Shown here piece by piece: positions 37,331 to 46,643 of a stretch of DNA of 64,000 nucleotides. Numbering within the stretch: the first letter of the stretch is position 1; every line of letters starts with the position of its first letter. The DNA is from Epiperipatus broadwayi (taxonomy: Eukaryota; Onychophora; Udeonychophora; Euonychophora; Peripatidae), in the NCBI GenBank assembly GCA_028023455.1, contig JAQFVV010006256.1:928001-992000 (forward strand), read 5' to 3'. A program made the position numbers and the translations under genes. The notes beneath the pieces are model-generated. The model did no database searches. It saw nothing but the letters and a program-made list of their open reading frames with translations, and was not told the origin of the DNA.

Positions 37331-37517
37331 CGAGGGTGTGTTAATGTGATCGTGTCAAAATTATTTAAATTTTCATTGGTGCCTTTTTTTTTTTAAGACG
37401 AATTGATGTACTGTTACATTTTATCAATTTTAACAATAGTGATTGTTCCTCATAAATTTGTATTCCTCCTAAATTTTCAATTAGGGTGGGGTAGCGTAAA
37501 ATTTTAAAAATCACGCT

Positions 37518-37778
37518 TTGAGTCACGTTTTAGCGAGAAATTTTCTGAGACAAAAAGTATGGCTAATTCCCACAACAGAAAACTTGAAAAGATGGGAATT
37601 GCCAGACACGGAAGCCGGCGCTGGAATATTTCTACAGCAGAAAAAAAGAAAAAAACATCCTGCTGCTGAAAGAAAAGATTGGATTATGTGGCAAATATAT
37701 GCAGATTTGAGGTCCAAAAACATCTGCCGAGACGGAAATGTTCACTTCGTAAAGGCAAGCTTGTTTGAGGGATTCTAA
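37518..37778 (+). CDS. Uncharacterised 86-residue open frame near GC island
   Basis: This frame is less AT-rich than most short frames here and reads MSHVLARNFLRQKVWLIPTT, then a central QQKKRKKHPAAERKDW, ending SLFEGF. The basic KKRKKH stretch could be a nuclear-localisation-type segment. I recognise no domain, there is no splice or promoter evidence, and the complementary strand is also open (37523-37723). It lies between the GC-rich island and a satellite, so it may be a piece of an unknown transposon. Being a real gene is not established. Confidence 0.25.
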   Translation: MSHVLARNFLRQKVWLIPTTENLKRWELPDTEAGAGIFLQQKKRKKHPAAERKDWIMWQIYADLRSKNICRDGNVHFVKASLFEGF

Positions 37779-37839
37779 ATGGCTTTCGTCAAATGTCAAA
37801 AATAAAAGAAGTAACTAAAATTTTTATTTAAACATAGCC

Positions 37840-39480
37840 CCAAAAAACCCTCTTCTCCCAATAATTGTTGTCGTCGGCAATCAAACGGTCAAATAAAAGG
37901 AACGTCAATTATTCTTTAATCGTATAGAAAAAAAACAAAAAACCCTCTCACTAATTGTCGTCGGCAATCAAATGTAAACCAATCAAAGTAAGACAGTAAA
38001 TTATTAGTTAAACATAACCCAAATTACTATTTGAACGTACACCGAAAAAGACCTGTTCTTGTCAATCAAAATTAAAGAAACCTAGACTATTATTGTCCCA
38101 TTGTCAAATCGAATATTATTTAGGAAAACCTAAATAATTTATAAATGAAAAAAAAAAGGAAAGTCAAATCGGTTTTCAATCAAATGGTAACCGATAAAAG
38201 TCACTTAAATTTTGATTTAAACATACTCACAAACAAAAAATAAAACAAAACGCAAAACCCTTTCTCCCAATAATTGTTGTCGGCAATCAAATGTAAAAAA
38301 TAAAAGGAACGTACAATTATTCTTTAATCGTAAACAAAAACACCCCTCCCACTAATTGTCGGCAATCAAATGTAAAGCACTAAAAATAAGGTAAACCGAT
38401 TATTTTTTAAACATAACCCAAATTACTATTTGAACATACACCAAAAAAAGACCCGCTTTTGTCAATAAAAATGAAAGAAAACCACAACAACTATTATTAT
38501 TTCATTGTCAAAAATATTAGGTTTTGGGCAAACCAAAACCATAATTTATAAACGAAAAAAAAAAGAAAGTCAAAACCGTTGTCAATCAAATATAACCGAT
38601 AAAAGTAACTTCAATTTTGATTTAAACATACACAAAAAAACCTCTTTAGCTCCCAATAATTGTTGTCGGCAATCAAATGTAAAATAAAAGGAAGGTAAAT
38701 TAGTATTTAATCATCACCCAAAAACACCCACCCCTCTCACTAATTATTGTCAGCAATCAAATGTACACCACTACTAAAAGTAACGTAAACTACTATTCTT
38801 TAAAAGGTTACACCCCTTCTCCCAATAATTGTTGTCTACAATCGTACACACAAAAAAACACCCCTTCTCCCAATAACTAGTGTCGGCAATCAAATGTAAA
38901 CCAATCAAAGTAAGACCGCAACTTATTATTTAAACGTAACCCAAATTACTATTTGAATCTACACCAAAAAAAACACCCGCTCTTGTCAATAAAAATTAAA
39001 CAAACAACAACTATTATTGTCCCATTGTCAAAAATATTTATTTGTAGAACCAAAACCATAATTTATAAACGAAAGGAAGTCAAATCGGTCGTCAATCAAA
39101 TGTAAACCGATAAAAGTAAAGGTTTTAATTTTTATTTAAACATACACACACACATGCACGAAAAAAAACAAAACAACACTTCTCCCAATAATTGTTGTCG
39201 GCAATCAAATGTAAACCTATCAAAGTAACGTAAATTATTATTTAAAGATCCATCAAAAAAACCCGTTCTCTCTTGAATTTTGTCAATCCAATTTTACAAA
39301 AACAGTAAAACTATTTTTTTAAAAAAAACACAAATTACTATTTGAATATACACCAAAAAAGTCCCTTTGGTAAAAAAAAAAAATTAAAAAAAACAACTAT
39401 TTTTATCCCATCATCAAAAATATTATTTGGGAAAAATAATTCAGAAACGAAAGAAAGTAAACTTTGTAAGCAAACAAACA
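37840..39480 (+). repeat. Complex satellite, higher-order unit of about 390-400 bp
   Basis: The phrase TCCCAATAATTGTTGTCGGC with following AATCAAATGTAAA recurs at about 37856, 38266, 38652, 38820, 38868 and 39184. A companion phrase, ACCCAAATTACTATTTGAAC, recurs near 38017, 38406, 38939 and 39330. A third, CAATTTATAAACGAAA-like with AACCATAATTTATAAACGAA, recurs near 38540 and 39052. The main spacing is about 390-400 bp, with internal sub-duplications and variable A runs. Orientation is constant. The region has strong strand asymmetry: the + strand is rich in A and C and poor in G. The frames inside (38505-38687, 39342-39551) are repeat translations, not genes. Confidence 0.85.
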
Positions 39481-39559
39481 AAAAAAGAGAAGTCAATATT
39501 AATAGAGAATCGCTAGCCCGGGAACGTTATATTAATGTGTTTTTTGGTTAGAAATCGCG

Positions 39560-41380
39560 GCTGACATGAAGGATCAGATAACAAACAAATTTTCTCAAAA
39601 GAATTGTTATTTTTCCATCCATGATAATATATTGGAATAATTAAGAACTATTCCTGCATTTTAAAATATTTCAAAACCTTCTCATTAATATTTTAAACTA
39701 AGGTTAACTCCAGCGTTTCACAATAGTAATTAAGAAGTTGTTATTTAGCTTTTTTATCTGTAATTTTAAACATTTTCTTTCAGAATGCTATTATAAATTA
39801 TTATTTTCTTTTATCAACATTTGCAGTAAGTCTATCCAATTAAACTATAAGTTAAATATCTTTTATAATTACCAAAATGGTAAATGTGTTCTAATATTCA
39901 TTTTTAATAATGAAGTAAGCAAGCATTTTAGAAAGAAAAATTTATCAGAATAATATATTGATAGAAATATAAATTAAATTCACGCATTATAATATATATA
40001 TAAATTTTAATAACCTTTTAAAGTAGATTTCATTTTTAAAATTTAAATTCAGAAAATTTTGTCCTAATCACTTTTAATCTGGTTCTTATTATGTTTGGTA
40101 TAAAGACAAAAGGTATTTTATAAACGAATGCACAGAATACTTTTTTTTTTTGGAATTGCAAACAAATCATTGTTAATCTTTAAATGTACATACTGAGTAT
40201 AATAATTAAGATTGTAGTAATATATAGAATAAAATTTTATGCTTATGATCTCTTGTCTGGTTTTAAATCTGAAATCTCTTTGAACGAAGTATTTGTTTTT
40301 AAAAATGGTTCCCATTCTTTCTTAATGTAAAATTCTGGTGACTGTTACTTGATGTAAGGAAGTGGAATTCTCTACTGCATTATTTTGTGAGTCAAAATAT
40401 AATTGTCTATCATTTAAATTCTGTTCAAATTCAAATCCAGCATTATTTATTTTCAGCTTCTTGGTCTTAAATTTTGTTATAGCTCAGATGTTATTTGTTC
40501 TCTTGTTCTTTTAATTACCCCCCCCCCCCATACAAACTGCTAGGTTACTTATGCCTTTATCAAATAGAATTGTTGTAAAAAAAAAAAGACCAATTAAAGC
40601 TTGTTATGTGCATATAATTAATATTTCTTCATCTATCTTCATTAGTGATAACTAATCAAACTGTTCAAAATTATTTTAAATCACAATAAAAATGTGCTTA
40701 AGGATCAATTACAAAGATTAATTTAGAATAGTTGTAATTTTAAATCTTTTAATAATAACAAAATATCAAATGTTTCTATACTTTTAAATTAATAATGACA
40801 CTAATAAATTATTACTTTAATATTATTAAAAAATAATCCATCTGGCAAATTACTTATGAAAATCTTATACACATCATGGCAGAGGGCTTAGCATATCTTG
40901 AACAGTCAAAGTCTCTATCACTCTCAGGATATTTATTGATAAAATTTACTTAATATTAAAATAAAATTTGGCAACTACGATAACATACCACTGATATAAT
41001 ATATTTCAATTATTGTCATTTAAAATTTTATACATTTGACCACATAAATAGGCTTGACAAACATCGAGCTCAACCATAAGCTTACAATATATATATTCCA
41101 ATTGTATATTTGATATAATAAAATATATAATTAGATTTTGTGATACATGGATTTAGATAACCAATGCTCTAGTAAATAACTTATAATTAATCAGTATTTA
41201 TGTGCTAAATATAAAAAGTGCTTAGGAAGCAATGCCATGCAGACTATCAATTTAATGAATTAGAATTTAGAACAATATTAAATATGATGAAAATGTGAAA
41301 GCAAAATGATGACTTTTTAGCTGTAGTAGCTTGTAGTCAGATTAACCAAAGCTCCATTAATTTGGAGGATGTGGTATAAA
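39560..41380. other. Intron segment, nothing firmly recognised
   Basis: AT-rich DNA with a C run at 40517-40528 and several A runs. The frames at 39738-39953 (+) and 40118-40315 (-) are low-complexity. The stretch around 40850-40930 is slightly less AT-rich and could be the far end of the LINE fragment that follows, but I could not align it. Confidence 0.45.
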
Positions 41381-41383
41381 AAT

Positions 41384-41429
41384 ACAGTGCCTTTAATCTG
41401 GCTATTACAGTGCCTTTAATCTGGCTATT
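41384..41429 (+). repeat. Exact 23-bp tandem duplication
   Basis: ACAGTGCCTTTAATCTGGCT plus ATT is present twice in direct succession at 41384-41406 and 41407-41429 without a mismatch, indicating a recent slippage-type duplication at the edge of a LINE fragment. Confidence 0.9.
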
Positions 41430-41479
41430 ATTCCATTTTGGAATATAAGTCTCCAAGTTTAATTCAGTTTCTTTAATTC

Positions 41480-41840
41480 ATAGCTTTTCCACATTATTGC
41501 AGGAAATTTATTATCCATCAATTTCATATGTTAATGGTCTCTTTCTATGTCTTTTATAATTACAATCTTTTGGGTAATAGATTAGGATTTTAATTGTTCA
41601 TCTATTGTCATTTCTTCTAGTAATATATCCAGCCCAGTTTCATTTCAGTCGCTTTAATTTTTTTTTCATTGATACCCGTTTCACTCATTCAAGTATTTTA
41701 CTTGCAATTCTTTTTATTATTACAATGTAAATCTTTACATACTTCTTGAATAGTGTGAAATTTAGTGCTCTTCTCTTAAGCATTCAAGTTTCATATCTAT
41801 ATATAAGAACTGGTAAACTGCATCTACTAAAAAACTTTTT
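41480..41840 (-). pseudogene. LINE 3'-end (endonuclease-reverse transcriptase tail) fragment
   Basis: The minus strand reads, in shifting frames, VLIYRYET (41825 region, compare 'vl.YG.EtW'), MKKKLKRLK, then NWAGYITRRNDNR and TIKIL..YPKDC followed by KRHRKRPLTYEIDG. This is the recognisable 'lkW.GHiaRr.dnRWt.kil.w.P...kR..GRP..rW.Ddi' tail of LINE proteins downstream of the reverse transcriptase. It has stops and frameshifts and no poly-A or target repeat I can place. Confidence 0.65.
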
Positions 41841-42332
41841 CCAAATAGGTAATCACATTTTTTAAAAATAGTAATTTATTCTACCAAAAGCACTACTCAA
41901 GTTTAATTCTATGATTAATTTTATCAATCATATTTTTATGGGTATTAATACTCTGATAATTCATGATTTTCAATTTTTATTTTTAAAAGACAATAATGTT
42001 TGATTTTGATAAATTTAAAATAAATATTGCCTTTAAAAGCTTTAGAATATTTATAATTGATTTTGTAAAAATATAAAATCATCTATTATTTAATACATTC
42101 TTGATTAAAAAAATATTAGTCATTTAAGTAATCTATGTATTAGTGTATGTTTTATCTAATTTTATTATTGCAATAATTTATATTCAGAACCACATTTCAT
42201 TTTTTTTAATTTGTATGTGTTTTAAATGGAAATAAATTTTAACTTATTAAATTAAGTAATAGAAATGTATACAGTTTGTATTTAATATGTATAAGCAAGC
42301 ATAAATATATATATATATATTCTTTTCTATAG

Positions 42333-42401
42333 AGAAAAGGGAAAACTATTGAAAAAAATCCCAAATCGTTAAATGTGAGCAAATTTGATTTAGAATTTGA
42401 G
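42333..42401 (+). CDS. NCAPH: NCAPH exon E
   Basis: This phase-0, 69-bp exon has 23 codons: RKGKTIEKNPKSLNVSKFDL then EFE. It matches the family segment where a basic T(I/V)E.N...LN(V/L) stretch leads to the conserved D.(L/M)F block, which begins in the next exon. The acceptor is TTTTCTATAG at 42323-42332 and the donor GTTTGT is at 42402. It follows a 15.8-kb intron and precedes an 84-bp intron, the largest contrast in intron size in the gene. Confidence 0.92.
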
Positions 42402-42485
42402 GTTTGTAATTTTTTTTACTTATTGTTTGATTAATATTTTTTTAAAATTGTTGTTGAGTTTTAAATAATAATTATACGTATTTAG

Positions 42486-42675
42486 GTAGATCCATTATTT
42501 CGTAAAACTTCAGCTGCTTTTGATGAAGGTGGCACAAGTGGATTATTATTCAACAATTTATTTTGTCGAGATGATAGCTGTGAAATTTTACTAGATTTTA
42601 ATTCTGTCATTTCTAAATCAGATAATTCAAAATCTTTAAACAACTTCTCCTATACAGACATATCAGAAATTAAAG
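42486..42675 (+). CDS. NCAPH: NCAPH exon F
   Basis: This is the second-longest visible exon: 190 bp, entering in phase 0 and leaving in phase 1. It begins VDPLFRKTSAAFDEGGTSGL and continues LFNNLFCRDDSCEILLD. The DP(L/M)F.KT.A.FDE.G..G(L/V)L motif is highly diagnostic for Cnd2/NCAPH and lies at the start of the central region. The rest (SKSDNSKSLNNFSYTDISEI) is a variable Ser/Asn-rich linker. The acceptor is TTTAG at 42481-42485 and the donor G|GTAATT is at 42676. No stop occurs in the frame. Confidence 0.96.
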
Positions 42676-42867
42676 GTAATTTTTTACAATCTTTAATCTT
42701 TTTATTAAACTTTGAGAACTAATATGTAATGTAATGTTTTTTATTTTTTGTATTTTGATTTATTTATTGTTAATATTTTAATAGTTTATATAAGCTTTGA
42801 ATAGAAAAAAGAAATGATTGTAAATATCTGGATAAAAATTATTAAGCCTAATTTTGCTAAATCCTAG

Positions 42868-42953
42868 ATATGTACAGATGTATCAATTGGTCCTCATTGC
42901 AAATTTGTCCTGCATTTTCTGATTTTGAATTTACAAAATGGAATAATGAAAAG
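42868..42953 (+). CDS. NCAPH: NCAPH exon G
   Basis: This 86-bp exon enters in phase 1 (the G of exon F plus AT gives Asp) and leaves in phase 0. It reads MYRCINWSSLQICPAFSDFE, then FTKWNNEK. The ICP.(F/L)..F.FT.W.....  sequence is a conserved Cnd2 block. The acceptor is TCCTAG at 42862-42867 and the donor GTAAGA is at 42954. It is separated from exon F by a 192-bp intron. Exons E, F and G form the only compact exon cluster in the window. Confidence 0.95.
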
Positions 42954-43399
42954 GTAAGATTTTTTTTTTTTTGAAACTATAATATTAGATTTGTGACTTT
43001 TTTATTTTATTTTATTGGAAGAGGGAGTTTATTTATGATTAAGAAATATATAAAACATACTGACTTTTTACTAATATTAAAAGCAAATATTAATATTGTT
43101 TAAAATAAATCATAAACTATATGAATTTATATTTAAATAATTCTATGTATAAATAAAGGTTTAACAACTCACTTTTTATAAAAATATTTTTTATTTATTA
43201 AATAATCTATCATTTTGATCATCTCATAATAAAGTTCAAATTCAATTTTCTGTTGAATAATGATATAATATTTGTGGTAAATTATCTATTATATTTTATC
43301 CCAAATCTGATGGTTTGTTAAATTAGTGATCACTTTCATAATCTTCATTTTCAGTTCTTTTCATATTGTCTTTTCTTTTAATGAAAGTAAAATATTTAT

Positions 43400-44100
43400 T
43401 AAAAGAATATTTATTAAAACTATATATAGTTGTGTGTGTGTTCAGGCTATATAGATGTCAGATTATAGAATGATCTTCACACATGAAGGATAACTGAATA
43501 ATTAATAAATAAATAATAAACAATCAAAAATATTTTCTGCTATCTTGTAGTATAAAATAATGGTTTGTCAAAAGCTAAGTATTATTTCTGATACAGTCTT
43601 TCCTATCTTTTCAGTTAAGTTAATGTGAGGCCGGGTCATCACGAACCTCCAATGCTATTGGTCATCTCTATACTAATAGTTTTTAATATGTTTGTGCGTT
43701 TGTGAACTACATTTTCATCAATCTTTTAACTACTCGTTCAGCATTTTCAGACTCCAATTCACACACTCCCCCTTCTTGTGAAGCTCAATCTCTCAAGAAT
43801 TAAGAAAACAATATCGGGGGAAAACTTAATAAGCTGGAAGTTCTTAGTTGTGATTTTTGTTTGAGGCAAAACAATCGCTAATGAGTTGGTTTGGATTTGA
43901 GACAGGATTTTCAGCTGGCAAGTTGTATGTTTATGCAGTTCTATTTAAAGATTACCTGCCTTCAATGGAAGTAGAAGGGGCTTATAAAATGTGGTTTAAA
44001 ATAGCCCATTTGATACACTATGTAGTTAAAATGGTATAAATATTAATAATATCAATAGTACCCTGGTAAAAGAGAAAATATTGCAAGTATTGAAGGCAAA
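43400..44100. other. Intron segment with a GC-richer patch
   Basis: Around 43620-43830 the DNA is less AT-rich (GAGGCCGGGTCATCACGAAC near 43627, ACACTCCCCCTTCTTGTGAA near 43763), suggesting an inserted repeat. The frame 43857-44039 follows it but has no recognisable domain. It may be the upstream part of the LINE that starts at about 44130. Confidence 0.35.
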
Positions 44101-44129
44101 TAGTATAAATCTATTTTTTTTCCCAAATA

Positions 44130-45030
44130 TAAATTACATGGGATGTACAAATTTTACTTGATACAAATGCTTCAAGACCGAGGGCAGCATGCAATGGCCA
44201 AGGAGTTGTCAAAATTTAAGATCAGTATAACTGCTGTTAATGAAACTCATCTTCAAAAAGGAATTTAATAAAACAGTTGGATGGCTATAAGTTTTTTTGG
44301 AAGAATACTTTTTCAACTAGAAAAATGGACTTAGATGTTGAGGTGGAACACAGACTCCAATTTGCTGCTGCTGCTGCTTTTAACAAAAGTTAGTTTATTT
44401 CGTCACAGAGAAATAACTATTGCAACTAAGTTAGCATATATAGATTTGCTATTATATCTAATTTATTGTATGCAAATAAGACTTTTGACATCCTAGAGGC
44501 ACAGTATAAAGACATTAGAAAAATCTCATTCAAGTATGCTCTGTAAAATTTTAAAAATCCAATGGCAAGAACATAAAACCAATTAATATATTCTTCACCT
44601 TGTGGGTTATGAAAATATAGGATCCGCTGTTACAAAATCACAACTTTGTTGGATTGGATATATAAAAATGGATAAGCAATGTGAAACTTCCTAAAATAAT
44701 ATTTTGTGGTGTATTTAGTATTGTTTTCATGGAAGAGGGAGACCCTGTATATGTTATAAAAATTAAATTAAAGTCATTCTAAAGAAATGCAATATTGATT
44801 GTTTTTGTTGGAAAGATATTGTAGAGAATAGAATACATTGGAGAGCTACCAATTAGACATGATGTTGAAGCATTTCAAAAAGAAGTTTTCTGCTGAAGAA
44901 ATTAAGACAATTTACAAAATATTAAAAAAAAACAGAAAAATGGATTAGTATGTTTTATATGTGAATATATTTTTTGTTTGTAGATTGATTTATATATTTA
45001 TAGTAAAATTCATTTTTAGAGTAGTTTTTT
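44130..45030 (+). pseudogene. Internally deleted LINE: endonuclease piece joined to 3' end
   Basis: At 44140-44330 the frames give ASRPRAA then AMAKELSKFKISITAVNETH and LDGYKFFWKN. This is the APE-type endonuclease region of LINEs ('r..a.ia.EL.ry.idi.alsEtrl...g..FfWkg'). The reverse transcriptase core is missing. At 44410-44960 the C-terminal tail follows: SNLLYANKTFDI, FKYAL, KSQLCWIGYI(I)KMDKQ, KIIFCGVF, then HWRA with FQKEV. The end at 44955-45025 (FICEY then YIYSKIH) is a decayed C2H2 finger (C..C.R.C.sriGLysH...H). Frameshifts and stops are frequent. The order (endonuclease, gap, RT tail, zinc finger) suggests one internally deleted insertion rather than two. Confidence 0.7.
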
Positions 45031-46023
45031 AAATCTTTTTATTTTTTTTTATTTTCTTGTAATTGGAATGGTGAAACTCATTTATGAGTACCTGTTGCAT
45101 ATACATATAATATAATGGTAGTAATGAATTATGTAGCAGTAATATACCCCACTAGGTTATTCTCATAGTAAATACTTCAATAGTTTGGGTTTGAACCCAA
45201 AACCATGACATATGCAATATGATAAGATCTTTTATGTTCATTAAGCATAAATATTTAATTATAAAGATAAGAATTTCCCCTACATATATTTATGAATCTT
45301 ATAAATCATGGTTTTAAATCTGTAGCATTATATTCAACTACAGGAATGATGATGATGGTTTTATGATCACAATCATTGTAAAGTATTTTGATTTTGGTTT
45401 TTATTGAAACTCCTGGCACCATTAGAATTATGAAAGATAATGATCATTATTTACAAATCATTACCATAACAGCTCAGCACATCTCTCAGTGGTTTGCATG
45501 TTCTCAGAGTTATGGATATTTTTTTTATGAACTAGCATATGTGTGTGTGTTGAAGTTAGAATATTTAAACTTATGAAAAAAATAAATTGGATTAATAAAA
45601 CAATATAATAATTTATTAATAAAACAAAGCTTATATAGTTGGTTGTAGTTTTATGATAATAATTCTAAATGTAGATCTCAAATTGAGTTCATAATAATCT
45701 TACTAATAATTTATATATATTTTTTCTTCCCCTTAGTAATTTCACATATAGATATAAACTCAATCATATAATCATTAATATATTTTTAACAAACAGTTTC
45801 TAAATTTTAGTTTTACTTCTAGTAATTTCACATACGTATATATATATATAAACATTACAAGCATAAAGCTAAACTAGTCAATATAAAATCAAAACTACCC
45901 CAAATCTAAAATTAAACCAGACCAGCATAAAAATAATATTAAAACACAACCTAAGGTTTCACTGCTACAAGCAGACTTCTCAAGTGTAAAGAACTACAAA
46001 AAAACCACACATTATATATACTA

Positions 46024-46250
46024 TTAAAAACTACCCACAAATCCATTCACTTCCCATCCACCCTTAATATTAAAAGAACTCTTAAATAAGTTAATTGCTT
46101 CAGAATAATAAATTTTCAATAATAAAGACTCTTTAATTCTTCTTTTGATTTCATTTCTCTCAAAGAAGACAACCTTAGCTTCATCAAAATCAATAGTGTG
46201 GCCTATATCTTTTTCATGGACATACAAAGCAGAACTAAGATATCTATTTA
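46024..46250 (-). pseudogene. Penelope-like element GIY-YIG C-terminal fragment (left arm)
   Basis: Mirror copy of the fragment at 46266-46491, differing at a few residues (LYVHEKDIGH for LYAHEKDTGH, YYSEAIN for YYSDAIN). The differences are single substitutions and both arms stay open, so the two copies have not decayed much since they were joined head to head. Confidence 0.75.
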
Positions 46251-46265
46251 TAAAAGTAGAGTTAA

Positions 46266-46491
46266 AAATAGATATCTTAGTTCTGCTTTGTATGCCCATG
46301 AAAAAGATACAGGCCACACTATTGATTTTGATGAAGCTAAGGTTGTCTTCTTTGAGAGAAATGAAATCAAAAGAAGAATTAAAGAGTCTTTATTATTGAA
46401 AATTTATTATTCTGACGCAATTAACTTATTTAAGAGTTCTTTTAATATTAAGGGTGGATGGGAAGTGAATGGATTTGTGGGTAGTTTTTAA
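46266..46491 (+). pseudogene. Penelope-like element GIY-YIG C-terminal fragment (right arm)
   Basis: The frame continues from the palindrome centre to a TAG at 46492 and reads RYLSSALYAHEKDTGHTIDF, then DEAKVVFFERNEIKRRIKES, then LLLKIYYSDAIN. The SAL..H...TGH.IDFDEAKV....R...RRIKES..I pattern is the C-terminal half of the GIY-YIG endonuclease domain of Penelope-like retroelements. The catalytic N-terminal GIY-YIG half and the reverse transcriptase are absent because the copy is cut off at the palindrome centre. The frame is intact from there to its natural C-terminus (NGFVGSF). The part of the open frame left of the centre (46198-46257) belongs to the opposite arm. Confidence 0.75.
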
Positions 46492-46530
46492 TAGTATATA
46501 TAATGTGTGGTTTTTTTGTAGTTCTTTACA

Positions 46531-46560
46531 CTTGAGAAGTCTGCTTGTAGCAGTGAAACC
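46531..46560 (+). ncRNA. Hammerhead-like remnant in Penelope-like 3' UTR (uncertain)
   Basis: Downstream of the stop codon, CTTGAGA is followed by AGT, then CTGC-TTGT-(A)GCAG (a 4-bp stem) and TGAAACC. Penelope-like elements are known to carry hammerhead motifs near their ends, with core CTGANGA, stem II and GAAAC. Here stem II and GAAAC fit, but the first core box is changed. The mirror copy is at about 45956-45985 on the minus strand. Likely inactive. Confidence 0.3.
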
Positions 46561-46643
46561 TTAGGTTGTGTTTTAATATTATTTTTATGCTGGTCTGGTT
46601 TAATTTTAGATTTGGGGTAGTTTTGATTTTATATATATATATA

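Larger units (their letters stand above)
45881..46634. repeat. Near-perfect 754-bp palindrome
   Basis: Positions 45881-46250 and 46266-46634 are reverse complements with only a handful of differences. The mirror centre is at 46257.5: for example, the minus frame 46024-46317 and the plus frame 46198-46491 have coordinates that sum to the same value. The unpaired centre is about 16 nt. Landmark: CTTGAGAAGTCTGCTTGTAG at 46531 is mirrored at 45965-45985. Both outer ends run into (TA)n tracts. The arms are each one copy of a Penelope-like 3' end. Such high arm identity implies recent formation or gene conversion. Confidence 0.95.

Noticed and set aside
37840-39480. CRISPR-like array
   Set aside because: Repeats are long, irregularly spaced and nearly all the sequence is repeated, with no unique spacers; this is eukaryotic satellite DNA.
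46145-46399. 84-codon plus frame across the palindrome centre
   Set aside because: It is a shadow frame of the Penelope-like fragment; only the frame reading RYLSSALYAHEKDTGH matches a known domain.
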